A stretch of DNA of 64,000 nucleotides from NCBI GenBank assembly GCA_016648135.1, contig JADDOH010005040.1, positions 1 to 64,000 of the forward strand, read 5' to 3'. This document shows positions 53,781 through 64,000 of the stretch, piece by piece (the stretch's first letter is position 1; each line of letters starts with the position of its first letter). The notes under the pieces were generated by a model. That model did not search any database. It was not told the origin of the DNA and saw only the letters and a list, made by a program, of their open reading frames with translations. Made by a program: the position numbers and the translations under genes. Source of the DNA: Agrypnia vestita (Eukaryota; Arthropoda; Insecta; Trichoptera; Phryganeidae).

Positions 53781-55560
53781 TAGGAGGCGTTTCTTAAGTA
53801 AACTATGAGATTGTTTTTTAAAAAAAATCCAACGCCATTAGTACGTCATCCTTTTCGCTGTCGAAGTAGAAAAAACGTTTGATTTATATAGTGCACAACA
53901 TTCATGGAGACAAACATTTGAATTACCTTTATGTTTATTTCAAAAAGTGGTAATAAAAGTTGTAAATAATATACCAGAAATTGAGTTCAAACCACATGTT
54001 TTAACTTGTTTTACTCTCAAATTAGTCACAATATAAAATCAAATTATTTTCTAGCTCTTGACGTACAATAGTAAATTATTAATCTTTTTTCCACATTAGC
54101 ATAATGCTGGTTTATAATATTATTTTGCTGCAGGTTTTCTGAATTATTTTTTATTTTTGTTTTGAACCTTACCGCAAAAAAGAGATGCAGAAGATAAAAG
54201 AAAAAGAAGATAAAATAATACAGAAGAAGTTACACAGATATCAAAGCGGTAGATGAATTACACGTTACTCACGGCAATTATTTTTATTTATTTACAAATA
54301 TGAGTATTGACTAAAGAAACTCACTTAGGAATACGAAATTCTGGGAAAATAAATTCTTTTCAGAGAAGGCAATGCGACGTTTTTAAGATAAATTTGACTC
54401 ATTACTAAAGAAATCCATTACATTGATGTAATAACAAGTCCCTTCGGATGTACGCATGCTTTGAAACGTACGTATTAGGTAATGTCAAAAGCGAAAAATA
54501 AGATAATTTTATTAATGTGATAAAACGTTAATGTTAAAAGTATTTTCCAGACTTTTAAGGACATCGCACTAAACAAAATAAAGACAAATATTTCCTCGGT
54601 CTTCGAGACTGGCGCCTTTTGGGATTCATTGCTTTCAGGCGTTTGCCAAAGCAAATAATTTATGGTGATTTTTTCGTAACAAGAAAAGAAACACAATATT
54701 TTGCCGGACTTGATCTGAAATCTCAAGCTTAACAGATTTCACGCGAGATAAATTGTTATAACAACTGTTTGGATACTTAAGCTAGGTATATAAACACCGA
54801 TAAATTTATTAGAATTACGAGAGCGATGCTAACAACATATTTGGGAGGTTTATTTTCGAATTTATCTATATTATTGAGGAAAATGTAGGAAAAATAGACA
54901 CAAAAATAAAATTATACCAGTTCACCTTCAGTTCAGCTTCTATCGACGGTTTTATTTCGAACACGAATTTTGTAACTCAATGTACGTGCTTTCCAAGATT
55001 TGAAAGTGCAGACAAGGTGTTGCACGTGTGTAAAATTATTATATTTCTCTTTTCTGCTTGAAGTTTCAGAGAGCTAAAAACTCTTTTCTCGCAAAGCCCT
55101 CGTATATAATGTCGCTTTGTAATAAACGTATTTTTTTAGAAAAATTATTTTGGCTTAAATATTTTATTTAAATACACTTTAAATACTTTATTTAAATACA
55201 TTGAAATAGAAAACATTGTTACAACATAAAATTATTTTTCGTTTTCAAGACAATAATCAAGGTATAATAAAAATAATTTAGCCTGTAAAATAAAAATCCT
55301 GCGTAAGCAAAAAAAAGGGTTTCTGTAGAAGAAATTTTTGATTTGGTGCAGGCGTGCTTTTACTGTTTTCTCTATTTGCAATATTAATGAGTTACCAAGA
55401 TTTTAAAAAGACCCCTAAAAATTTTAACATGATTGCAAAACATTTTGGCTAATGAACTTAACGGCGAGATCAATTTCTCAGAGTAATTTTATTGAAATCT
55501 AACATGAGATAAATATATTTACAAAAATAGAGACGAATAAAACTGAAAGAATATCTAAGT
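53781..55560. other. AT-rich DNA
   Basis: AT-rich; a purine-rich stretch lies at 54175-54230. No gene or repeat recognised. Confidence 0.4.
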
Positions 55561-55744
55561 ATAAATATTATAAATGAATAAGTTTATATTTGGGATATAC
55601 AAAACGATTTCTGTAGACAATACACGTACATACATATATATTTGATCGATCGATTGAAAATCGATCCATATTATGAATATGAGCATGAACACAATAAATG
55701 AGGAAGATATTACGAAGTGTAAAGATTTTTAATAAGTCCAGAGA

Positions 55745-55990
55745 AATAAAGAAACTGTGGTGTAAAACTGTGGTGAGCCTGAGCCGTCGCGATTCTAGCC
55801 GCATGCATCGAGCGATAGCCACCAGAGGCTCGATGCAGTTAACCAGATCCCGGTTGCCGATGGTACATCCACTCTGTCGCCGACCGTCGTAGCATTCGCA
55901 AGTAATATTTCTGTACTCAACGCCATATCTGTAAACTGTTGCGATAAAATCTACAGTTAATCGTGAGTATAATATACGCCCTGTGTCCAT
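55745..55990 (-). other. Candidate cysteine-containing exon
   Basis: A minus-strand frame (55990 to 55568, 140 codons) has a GC-richer first half encoding ...RYGVEYRNITCECYDG then RRQSGCTIGNRDLVNCIEP and LVAIARCMRLES. Five cysteines in a C.C-C-C-C pattern suggest a secreted or extracellular piece. 'ATCGCAACAGTTTACAG' (~55945) could serve as an acceptor just before 'ATATGGCGTTGAG'. No strong donor was found, the second half is AT-rich, and the other strand is also partly open. Not assigned to a family; chance is possible. Confidence 0.3.
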
Positions 55991-57223
55991 CTACTGATTC
56001 TGTCTATGTTAAATCATCTCACACATATCGCGCGCCACTTACGCAATATACATCACATGCTAATACAAGAAAATGCCTTTGGAAGGATGGGAATTTTATC
56101 CCAAAACACCATTACACACACTAACCCGCCAAAGAACAAAAAAAATGTAAATTTAAAAGTAAGCTATAAATTAATGAATATACCTAACGTTTATATGTAC
56201 CTGAGTGTATATTCATATTTTATATTGAAGAACACATTCTTATTGTAAAGTTGCATTTTTTCAGAACAAAGTTCTGTGAAATTTAAACCAATTTAATTAA
56301 TCAATTAGAAAGACATACAGAAAAAACAAATCCACGAAAAAATATTTGGCTGTATCCCGGTAGCAGCCGGGATAAAAATAAATTATTTGATTAATTAATT
56401 TATTTTTATATTCATTTTAACGTATGTACTGTTTTATGTTGATAAATATATAAGATACCCTCTGTAATATATTGGTAGTATTAATATCGAGATCTAACTT
56501 GAAAACCCTTTTTTCTCATCTTTCAAAGAACTGCCTCGCGCGTCATACGTTGATATAATATTTATGTATTTATATTCAATATGTGTTCAAGCACTTTATA
56601 AACACACTCCACAAAGGTAAGTCGAGTGTTTATCCCCTTATTCCCTAGACAAAGTCATCTCGGCTGAGATAAGCGTGTTATCAGATATTTACTGTGTGCT
56701 CCACAGAAGCGGGCAACAATTTGTTGAATTGAAAGAAATGCGAAGGAAAACTTACTATCCTATTGTTCCCCTGTATTTATCTAGAATCAATCATCTTTAT
56801 CCGGTGAGGTCTCTGAGGATACAGAAAATAAATTATTCCAGAGATATTTAATATTATTACTTTTCTGCGATTATAAAAGTAAATACTAAGTTACTATCAT
56901 ATTTCACAACCTACGTACATTTTATACGGAGTGTCTCATAGCTAGTTGCAAAAACATCGGATATTTTTAATGCAATTTTAAATAGAGAAAATTCTTTGCA
57001 CATTGGCGGCGTCAGCAGTTATGGAGAAAAGTGACATCAAGTTTAAAAAAAAAATTTCAATATTTTTGACTAAAATTTCGGAAATCTCCTTATTTTAATC
57101 CATAACACAGTTTAACAATTAATTTTGTTTCTCCGTATCATATCTATAAAATAGTATATTTAACAATCTCAAAATATGTATGCGTCATATTATATGTGAT
57201 GGCTTCTTACCAGAGTAAAGAGT
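55991..57223. other. AT-rich DNA with a perfect hairpin at 56353-56374
   Basis: TATCCCGG (56353-56360) and CCGGGATA (56367-56374) form an 8-bp perfect stem with loop TAGCAG, a motif that may be a transposon end. 56600-56830 is less AT-rich and unrecognised. The 80-codon frame at 56006-56248 has no motif. Confidence 0.45.
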
Positions 57224-57575
57224 ATGCCCCGGAAAGAGTATGAACAGGAGGTCAGAATAACCAATGGCCTTCCGTTGACACCTTCCGGAAAAATAAATAA
57301 TGCGCCGGCATCAAAACATGCAGAACGGATATCCGCTATTTGGAAAAAATTCAGAATCAATAGTGGTTCTAGGCACCAACAATTTAAAAAATTCTATGCT
57401 AAAAATGCTTAGAAAAATCCAAAATTAATAGCGCAGTATCAATACAGAAGACAATATGATGTAGAATAATTCAATCAACAATTCAGAAAGAGATTCAGAA
57501 AAGCGTGATTCCGAAAAATTAGAAAACAAAGTTATAGTTTCAGATTTTGATGATTAAATATGCAAAATAGCCTTC
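57224..57575 (+). pseudogene. Possible decayed element ORF
   Basis: ATG at 57224 opens 62 codons of mixed, non-AT-driven composition (MPRKEYEQEVRITNGLP...), ending at TAG 57412. The same frame continues after single stops with charged residues (..QYQYRRQYDVE.., QQFRKRFRKA). It looks like old coding DNA, but no domain is recognised. It precedes repeat D copy 2. Confidence 0.3.
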
Positions 57576-57644
57576 ATTTTTGAAAAAATTATTTATTTTA
57601 TATTTTTATTATAAAGTACTAATTCACTTTTATTTTCTAACTTA

Positions 57645-58224
57645 GAAAAAAAAGTAACCCATAAAAACCAAGTTTTTATTATACTCCCTTTATTTGTAAA
57701 ATATAACATCAATTAAAGACGAATTAAAACATATAACATAACACTAAACTTACAGTAATTTAATATATTTCTAAAATGTCAGATGTTTTGAGCTTTGATA
57801 ATATATCATGCTTTGAAGATTAAATTCTAAAAACATTTGTCAGTCAATTTAGATTTTCGACATTCGTAGTGAAGTACCTATTATGTATACCGACGGAGTA
57901 ATTCAAATTTAGAAAATATTCCGCGACGTTATCGGGCCGCCGTTGCTAATCAAAATTTTCTTACGATTCCAATTTGAAAAAATCAATTTCTATAATTTCT
58001 AAAAATCTTCTAAAAATCCGAAATAATACTATAATTATTTTTTTTTTAACGAAAATTTGATAGATCTTCTTGATAGATCGTCGCCACGATTCTACTTGCC
58101 AAGTTTCAACTCGATTGGATCACGGGAAAAGGGTTAAAAATCGATCCAAAGTTTTTTTTTATGGCAAGCCGGTAAGCAAGTAAGCAAGCAAGCAGATGCC
58201 ACGAGTTAATATAAAGGGAGTAAT
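57645..58224. repeat. Dispersed repeat D (copy 2)
   Basis: Longer copy of 21195-21694, with the extra segment 'GAAGATTAAATTCTAAAAAC' .. 'GACATTCGTAGTGAAG' that copy 1 lacks. The right end has an expanded 'AAGCAAGTAAGCAAGCAAGC' run before 'AGATGCCACGAG'. No protein seen. Confidence 0.75.
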
Positions 58225-58354
58225 AACGTTGCTTCTTATAATAAATGTGGCAGGAAATTATCTTCATGTGATCGGTGCCGTTCAGTCGAAACATTAAAAA
58301 TAAATAAAATAAAAAAATAAAAAAATAAGTCAAATATTTCGATTTATAAATTAT

Positions 58355-58408
58355 ATGTCCCTTTATTAAGGGACATTTCCTTGTGATAGGGCTATTTCCC
58401 TATCACAA
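58355..58408. repeat. Two adjacent perfect hairpins
   Basis: ATGTCCCTT-TATT-AAGGGACAT (58355-58376, 9-bp stem) is followed 4 nt later by TTGTGATAGGG-CTATTT-CCCTATCACAA (58381-58408, 11-bp stem). Both stems are perfect. No other copy in the window. Confidence 0.85.
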
Positions 58409-60746
58409 TTATTCAAATATTCGTTAGATTTTCGCTATTTTTCAAAATATTTGTTAACGTACCTATAACTAATGCTTTAATGTACGGAATGCTCGCGCCT
58501 GCACGCAATATAAATATCATCAACAACCCTGATTTCAAATTTCCATCTGTCTATCCGTAACTTGCTGGAATAAGGCTCGAATTACAACAACAAAACTGAT
58601 GACGACTAGCCGCTAATGTGGCCCGGGCGCCGCAGTGCGACACATCAATCAGCGCACCGCTCAGGTATACGCAATGGTCGTTATTAATCATTATTGTGTT
58701 CCGTGAGATTTCACTGGTTTACGGGTAGTCTTTATAATAAATCAGTAATAATAAAAAAAATACTCCTTAATCTTTACGTCCAACATTATTTTTTTCATTT
58801 ATCGTGGACGTAACAATTTCAAATATTCAAACCGCGCACAACGCGGATATATTACATAGATATAACGGTAACACAATGGATCAATAAGTTTAAGTACTGA
58901 ATACATATAGATAAATAATGTTAACATCGGAATATAGAAACACGCCTCGGCGTGGGTTAACCTTTATAAAAGAACCTTGTGTTCCACCCTCAGCTGATTT
59001 TCGCTTACGTGGAATATGTCAATATCCGAAGCGAAGCGATACATCTATTATAGTGCCTTAGAACACGGTCTCCAAGCAGGAGAGGCGAAATAATGTTCTG
59101 CTTTTTGTCAATTTATTGTTCCTAGAATGTATGTAGTTTTATTTTTTAACATACAGATTCTCAAAGATGGTTAATAATCAATACATTATTTTTTAAATTA
59201 AATAAATAATACATGAATCGATGCAATATACGCGAAAGGTAAATATGAATTTATTGAAGAAATAAAAAGGTTTTGTAAAAAATGATATTGCAAAATAAAG
59301 CCGACTTTCACAAATTCGCAAAAAGAATTATTTATTTACATATTTACAAAGAAATTTTCAAACAATACTAAATGCCTTCGCTATGAAAATAGGTGCAACT
59401 TGGTGGCCTCCTAGAATGAGGTCCCTCCCCCCCTCAATAAATACAAAATAAACAAAATTTTAATTAATATATTTCAGAAACATATTTATGTTTTTGTTCG
59501 TGTGAACTCGGTATTAATACTAGTATGTAAGAGTTCCAGTCGATCCTTAATATATCGAATGAAATGTACGCATTGTTATAAATTGAGTAATATCTTTACT
59601 AATGTATTAATTTTAGTTGAATATTAATTTATTTTGCAAACTGTGTAGTTTTTAAAGGAAGTTAAACAAGGAAAAAGCAGAATTCGTGAAACATTTGTGT
59701 TACTGTTAGCTGAATCTTATTGCATTGCATTATAGTACGAGCATTTTAGATATTTCTCCTTCAGTGGACGTTTTCAAAGCCTCGATAAAACCTCCCTCGT
59801 CATCCTGTTAGTGGGAATCAAAAGAATATGATATGCATTCGACAATGCTGTACACGTAATATTTTATAATATTACTTATTACTTACGAATGTAAGGAAAC
59901 ATAATAGAATTTATTTTAGTTAACTTTATTCTCTATCATGGTTTGAATATTTTTCAGAATTGATGTAAATTATTGTCATAATTAAAAAAGTATAATCGAA
60001 ATATCTATTATGTGAACTGAATTATGAGGGGATACAAAAGCATTTTCTTACCCAACCCACTGTCATCTTCAGTATTCATTTTCAATTTTACGTCCTAATT
60101 CAACAATCCGTCCAAATCGTTTCCTGGTCAAATTTTTCATTTTCCGATCTAGGACAGTTGATCTTGTCAAACTGATAGTTTAGAGTGTTTTGTCAACGTT
60201 TTATATTAACGTTCTTCCCCCTCCCTACAAAAATAAAAGAAAAGTGATCTTTTTTAATTTTTGATTTAATCGGTTTTGGTTTTCCATTAATATTTCAAAC
60301 ATTAAGAACGAAACAAATTCTTTGACCAGGCTGTTCATGGACGATAAAGCCTCGAGTTTCTATGAAGGAAATTGAAGTTAGGCTTTTTTATTAAAATAGG
60401 ATTAATGCTGATGTTATATATTTTCTGCAACTTAAAATAATCGTTAAAGCTGTAAAAAGTTATCATTATAGATTTTTTAAATTCGTTTTGCAGATAATCT
60501 TTTATAATTATTAAACTCAGATTACTGAATTTCTATGAGAAAACTAATATTAAAACTCAAACTCCACTTTAAAATACTAAAGAGGAATTATAACCAGTGT
60601 CGAAAAATCTATGTACAATTTAAGACAAATTTCAACCACTGGTGGCGGTAGTAAAAACACAACTTACATATTCAACAAGGTTTGCAGATTAAACATAAAT
60701 ACTGCTTACAAAATTTGATAGATGTGATGTGATACCTAAAATGGGT
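58409..60746. other. AT-rich DNA
   Basis: 58585-58690 is a CpG-richer patch (GGCCCGGGCGCCGCAGTGCG). 58930-59080 is moderately complex with ACACGCCTCGGCGTGGG. No gene recognised elsewhere. Confidence 0.4.
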
Positions 60747-60935
60747 GGAATTGGTGAACGGTTCATTGTATAAAGTGATCACTTAAGCCAGCCGTACGAT
60801 AGGTCGTAGGCCTATGAACACCTAAAAAAAGACTTCCATACCTACTTCCCATATTAAAAAAAGCTTTGTCTCTATGAAACATCTAAAGTATATCTTGATT
60901 AATGACGTCCCTCTGCGGACAAAATCCATTAATTG
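60747..60935 (+). mobile_element. Foldback family B (copy 3), facing copy 4
   Basis: Blocks 'GGAATTGGTGAACGGTTCAT', 'AGTGATCACTTAAGCCAGCC', 'AAGACTTCCATACC', 'TTGTCTCTATGAAACATC' and 'TATATCTTGATTAATGACGT' run left to right and end at 'GGACAAAATCCATTAAT'. The left arm is absent. Confidence 0.7.
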
Positions 60936-60999
60936 TGTTCTCAGAACATATATATTAAAATATTGTTAGAAAAATTTAAGTTAAATGACTTGGAAGCGA

Positions 61000-61270
61000 T
61001 TAAGTTCCATTGTCGAACTGGCGATTCGCCGTTATTCCCGTATTCATACAGCAAAACATATGCGCACGTAGCACCCTCGTACCAGCGGGTCTGCCCGCAA
61101 TTTTCCCGTACCCCACAACAAAAGTGTAGTCGAGCCGTAGCCCTCCGCACAAATAGCTCACCGACCGCAGACCTTTGAAGGCTTTGCAACATCACCCACA
61201 CGCTGGCGGGCCTGCCAGGTAACCTTTGCCGCGCCCAACTATCCGGGCTCACTTTAAAACATTGCAGACA
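61000..61270. other. GC-richer island, candidate regulatory element
   Basis: Complex sequence with GCACGTAGCACCCTCG, GCGGGCCTGCCAGG and CCGCGCCCAACTATCCGGG. Overlapping 81- and 103-codon frames on opposite strands are not recognisable. It lies between the two facing foldback copies. Confidence 0.3.
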
Positions 61271-61599
61271 GCTTTCACAATCGTTCGGGCTTTTGATCGG
61301 GACATGTAAAGTGTTTTTGATGTTATAAGGATTAACAAACGCTTTTGAATCACTCTTTATTACTTTTATTTTAAATATTTTTTCATAATTTTCTTCGATT
61401 GATTGATTATATACCGGCCAGCGCTTGAAGAAAAAGCGACCGGTTTTCGAATTACATTATTTCATAAAACCCGATTTTACCCGGTTCACGAAGCTTACAT
61501 AAATTTTACATTAAAATATCAAATTACATAAGTTTTTTTATAAAATTTAATATAAAAATTAAACTTTAAATTTAATAAAACGAAATATTATTAAGTGAT
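61271..61599. other. AT-rich DNA with GC-stem hairpin at 61413-61444
   Basis: ACCGG..CGCTT (61413-61425) pairs with AAGCG.CCGGT (61434-61444): an outer 5-bp and an inner 5-bp stem with a small internal loop. Otherwise AT-rich. Confidence 0.5.
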
Positions 61600-61690
61600 T
61601 TATTTAACAACAAATTAACTTAGTTAATTTGTAGTTAAATAAATAGTTTAGAAATAACGTTCTTTCATCAGGGTATACTTAATACTAAAT
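61600..61690 (-). mobile_element. Degenerate hammerhead-like remnant
   Basis: The minus strand near 61675-61647 reads CTGATGA-AAGAACGTTATTTC-TAAAC: the first core half is intact and the second has one change (TAAAC). The flank 'ACAAATTAACTTAGTTAATT' + 'TGTAGTTAAAT' is palindromic, as in the other hammerhead repeats. Weak on its own. Confidence 0.35.
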
Positions 61691-61867
61691 AAACTTTACA
61701 AACCTACGTCGAGTGTCAAGTGTCAAAATAGTGGTGAAAAAGAGGGGGGGTGAGAAAAAATCAGGTGATAGGTTGAAAGAAAACATTTTCAAAATAGGAC
61801 TGTACGTTAGATTTTTTTGATATTCATGATACATTCATTAATATTTATGGATTTCTTAATTTCTAGG

Positions 61868-62027
61868 GCTTCCAAATTAAGATAAATTATAGAAAACTCA
61901 CAGAGACGCAACTATTTACTTGAGAAACATGTATGAAAGTCTTTTGTATGACAGCCCAGGGCTTACAAGCTGTACGAGCTGGCTTCAGTGATTACTCGAC
62001 ACAATGCACAGTTCACCAATTCTTCCA
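61868..62027 (-). mobile_element. Foldback family B (copy 4), inverted
   Basis: Reading the minus strand gives 'GGAAGAATTGGTGAACTG', 'AATCACTGAAGCCAGCTCGT', 'GTAAGCCCTGGG', 'AAGACTTTCATAC', 'GTCTCTGTGAG' and 'TTTATCTTAATT', the same order as copy 3. Copies 3 and 4 therefore face each other across ~930 bp. Confidence 0.65.
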
Positions 62028-62035
62028 CACATCTA

Positions 62036-62328
62036 TTTTTTGAAGTTATATACAGACTTTGAAGTCATTGTTACAGATATTAGTACATTGTTGATTGAAC
62101 ATTTTCGACTCATAATTTAGGCAGGAATCTACCTGATATTCTTCTGAATTATTCAATATAATAGCCAAAATTAAAGTGGTGATAAACTAATTTAAATTGT
62201 TAAATTATATTCATAATGAATAACCACAAAGTAATAGCAAAATACAATAGTATAATTTATTTAACTTTAGATAAAATTTATTGAAAATCAAAAAATGTAC
62301 TCAACTAATAAACTAAGCGCGGTTAGTA
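62036..62328. other. AT-rich spacer
   Basis: AT-rich; nothing recognised. Confidence 0.4.
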
Positions 62329-62952
62329 TCTACACCTGTAAAACTCAATATCTGTCTGTTTGTTCTCTGTACAAATCTACACCAATTGTCCGATCTGACC
62401 CCCAATTTGTATACTTATTCTTTAGAACCCGGCGGGAAGCATAGTTGACTTTACAGGTATGAGGGTATGGGGAAAGCCTATAAGGTCCCCATCTCGTTCG
62501 CACTCTGAGGCTGCAAACAGTGCGTCTAGGGTATATATCGGATTTGTACTTACTTTTGGCAGCTCCTCTGGCTCAGGACTGCGGGAGCCGTTGCGGGTAG
62601 CTAACTTCTACGGAATGAAGCACTCTTGTGTCATATGTACAATTTACAAGGAGTTTATTCAAGATAGTTACAAAGGTAAGTTGGATGATGCTAATATATG
62701 GTTAGTTAAAGAGGTTGCTGTAAACGCGGACTCGATTGAGGTTAGTATATATCTGTACGCGCGGGTCTAAACGTCGATCGTGTAACAATTCGAAAAGTCG
62801 CGACGCGTTACCCGGGTCTAGCGGTGTTAGCGGTCGAGCAGGCGGAACGGGAGTGGTGGTCTTGCCGCCCGCCGCCTGTAGGTCCGTTGGTCCCCCTGAA
62901 CGCCAGATGCCGCCCGTGTGGTGGGATCCGCCACAAGGATATGAACAGCTAG
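62329..62952 (+). mobile_element. Helitron (copy 5) carrying foreign cargo
   Basis: The 5' end TCTACACCTGTAAAACTCAA and the first unit (to 'CCCGGCGGGAAGCATAG', ~62445) match the Helitron family. The 3' end 'ATATGAACAGCTAG' before T matches its terminus. Between them, instead of tandem units, are ~490 bp of much GC-richer, non-repetitive sequence. The usual ACCCG/CGGGT hairpin is replaced by GTGG..CCAC (~62920-62935). Capture of host DNA is a well-known Helitron behaviour. Confidence 0.7.
62459..62770 (+). CDS. Open frame in Helitron cargo (possible captured exon)
   Basis: 103 codons from ATG 62459 to TAA 62770, with codon use unlike the AT-rich flanks. It is preceded by an acceptor-like 'GACTTTACAG' ending at 62456. 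Donor-like sites lie at 62676 (AAAG|GTAAGT) and 62741 (TGAG|GTTAGT). The peptide (start MRVWGKPIRSPSRS, later YGMKHSCVICTIYKEF and KGKLDDANIWLVKEV) is not recognised. It may be one or two exons plus intron of a host gene picked up by the Helitron. Promoter and start are uncertain, so expression is doubtful. Confidence 0.35.
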   Translation: MRVWGKPIRSPSRSHSEAANSASRVYIGFVLTFGSSSGSGLREPLRVANFYGMKHSCVICTIYKEFIQDSYKGKLDDANIWLVKEVAVNADSIEVSIYLYARV

Positions 62953-62958
62953 TTTTAA

Positions 62959-63132
62959 AGCTTGATGGTGTAGAGTTCACGACGCTCGCGTAGTGATCTG
63001 ATCGTCGGTGATTCGAGCCACATTCCAGGACACCAGCAAGTTAGTCCTATTTTCACAGCACATGCTTAGTTTGAGAATAGTAAGAATATTGATGCGACAC
63101 GTATTCCGTGTTTGCATATCTATTAAAAAAAA
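62959..63132 (+). mobile_element. tRNA-derived SINE
   Basis: Head 'AGCTTGATGGTGTAGAGTTC', B-box-like 'GGTGATTCGAGCC'; body 'CCAGCAAGTTAGTCCTATTT', 'GACACGTATTCCGTGTTTGC', A tail. It begins 6 nt after the T following the Helitron end. Subfamily like the 45473 copy. Confidence 0.8.
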
Positions 63133-63287
63133 TCTTGAATATTAAATATTATATATAACCTAATCCTTTTTGCAAATACTTTTTAGATTCTTTTTCACAT
63201 TATTTCAACTCCCATTCATTTATTTTTTGTTATTGTTAATTTAACGAATTACTTCGAATTTTAATTATTACTTAGAAAAATGATATT
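63133..63287. other. AT-rich spacer
   Basis: AT-rich; nothing recognised. Confidence 0.4.
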
Positions 63288-63365
63288 TTTGTGAAGGGGC
63301 CGTGGGCCCCGAAATGTTGATAATTCAACAAATTGTGTTTTTTTACAAAGAGCTTTCTTTTTATA
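63288..63365 (+). mobile_element. Hammerhead-like remnant (degenerate)
   Basis: Plus strand: TTTGTGA-AGGGGCC-GT-GGGCCCC-GAAATG. Stem II is perfect (GGGGCC/GGCCCC) and GAAA is present, but CTGATGA has decayed to TTTGTGA. The flank 'TTGTGTTTTTTTACAAAGAG' is reminiscent of the leader next to the better copies. Confidence 0.4.
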
Positions 63366-64000
63366 AATATAAAATTAATTGTTGAACTATAGTAGACAAG
63401 AAGCTCTAAAAATAAGGTGTTTCAAGCGGTTAACTATAGGGCTTGAGAGATATGAGAGGATAGCTTCCTTATTCATAAAAATCATGCACGTTTAAACTTT
63501 ACGTGGAATGCAGAAACTATATAGTAGTAAGATGAATAAAATCTGATTTGTGTAAGGCTATCATTATTCATTTAGTATCTATCTATATATCTTGACTTGC
63601 AACTGCATTTAATATAATGCTGAACCCACCACAGCCAGAAATGCGCTTATGAACTGACCGTCAGTTCCCCTATTAATGGGAAATGGGGTTAGCTTCATAC
63701 CTCTGTTTCGGGGGAACATATCGCTACAGATAATCGCTCGTTAGATCGCTGATATTTTCAACCAACTGCACTAGTAGGGCGGGATGATTCTAGTGGGATT
63801 GCGTAAAATGTGTAATTTAATGATATATTTCATCTAATAAATAATATCATTTTTCTTTATTAAAAATAAAAAATACTCACAATATTTATATGAAATTTTC
63901 ACAAATACGCTCATTTTGTATTATAGTCAAACTTCAAACAACTCTTTTATAAATTATTTTTTTATAGATGTTTTAGTTTTAAGGCAGTTTTAGGATCGTA
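63366..64000. other. AT-rich DNA with a complex patch at 63610-63790
   Basis: The patch includes ACTGACCGTCAGTTCCCC (a short ACTGACCGTCAGT palindrome, 63654-63666), GGAAATGGGGTTAGC and TAGGGCGGGATG. No gene recognised. Confidence 0.4.

Noticed and set aside
62736..62993. 85-codon ORF at the Helitron 3' end
   Set aside because: It runs through the Helitron terminus into the adjacent SINE, so it cannot be an ancestral gene.

Overview
The window reads as non-coding DNA from an insect, most probably a moth or butterfly. It is strongly AT-rich and contains no complete host gene. Almost every recognisable unit is a transposable element or a decayed piece of one. The Lepidoptera assignment is an inference from the repeat mix: a cecropia-type mariner, tRNA-headed SINEs, non-autonomous Helitrons ending in CTAG, and LINE tails with the 'CGTTTCCCCG..GGGGTAGGCAGAGAGG' type of 3' end.

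Layout. At 1-562 lies the 5' part of a mariner on the minus strand. Helitrons follow at 1647-2808 (carrying a ~129-bp tandem array) and 3270-3674, then a foldback element (4.05-4.25 kb) and a PIF/Harbinger-like MITE (4702-4909, TAA duplications). From 8 to 9 kb there is a hammerhead-bearing element and the C-terminus of a LINE reverse transcriptase. 12-21 kb holds SINEs, a MITE family with 'GCAGCAATATCC' inverted repeats, a second LINE type and a palindromic hammerhead-bearing element. 21-30 kb holds a 500-bp repeat, a short Helitron, more LINE and foldback copies and a pogo/Tigger-like remnant. The only nearly intact protein-coding element is a full-length mariner at 30927-32205; its transposase has one frameshift. 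34-38 kb has another hammerhead element with the start of an ORF, a LINE remnant and an LTR with part of its leader. 38.7-39.8 kb is a nested stack: a MITE carrying a SINE and a Helitron. 43-49 kb has further MITE, SINE and LINE copies. 57-63 kb has the second 500-bp repeat, a facing pair of foldback copies, and a Helitron (62329-62952) carrying an unrelated GC-richer insert with an open reading frame.

Between the repeats are discrete GC/CpG-richer islands of 150-700 bp (for example 7.3-7.8, 15.6-16.1, 17.3-18.0, 25.3-25.6, 30.1-30.3, 36.6-36.9, 43.1-43.5, 53.4-53.8 and 61.0-61.3 kb) that look unlike the flanking DNA and carry no convincing gene. They would fit conserved regulatory elements in a large intron or gene desert. 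In support of a long intron, 41751-41812 looks like a small cassette exon or a recursive splice site: a pyrimidine-rich AG|GTATGT acceptor/donor followed 62 nt later by a strong GTAAGT.

The most notable system is a set of dispersed elements with hammerhead self-cleaving ribozyme cores (CTGANGA, stem II, GAAAC) inside inverted repeats, three of them next to a shared short ORF start. This is the architecture known for Penelope-like retroelements. All calls come from reading the sequence; no alignment, folding or database search was run.
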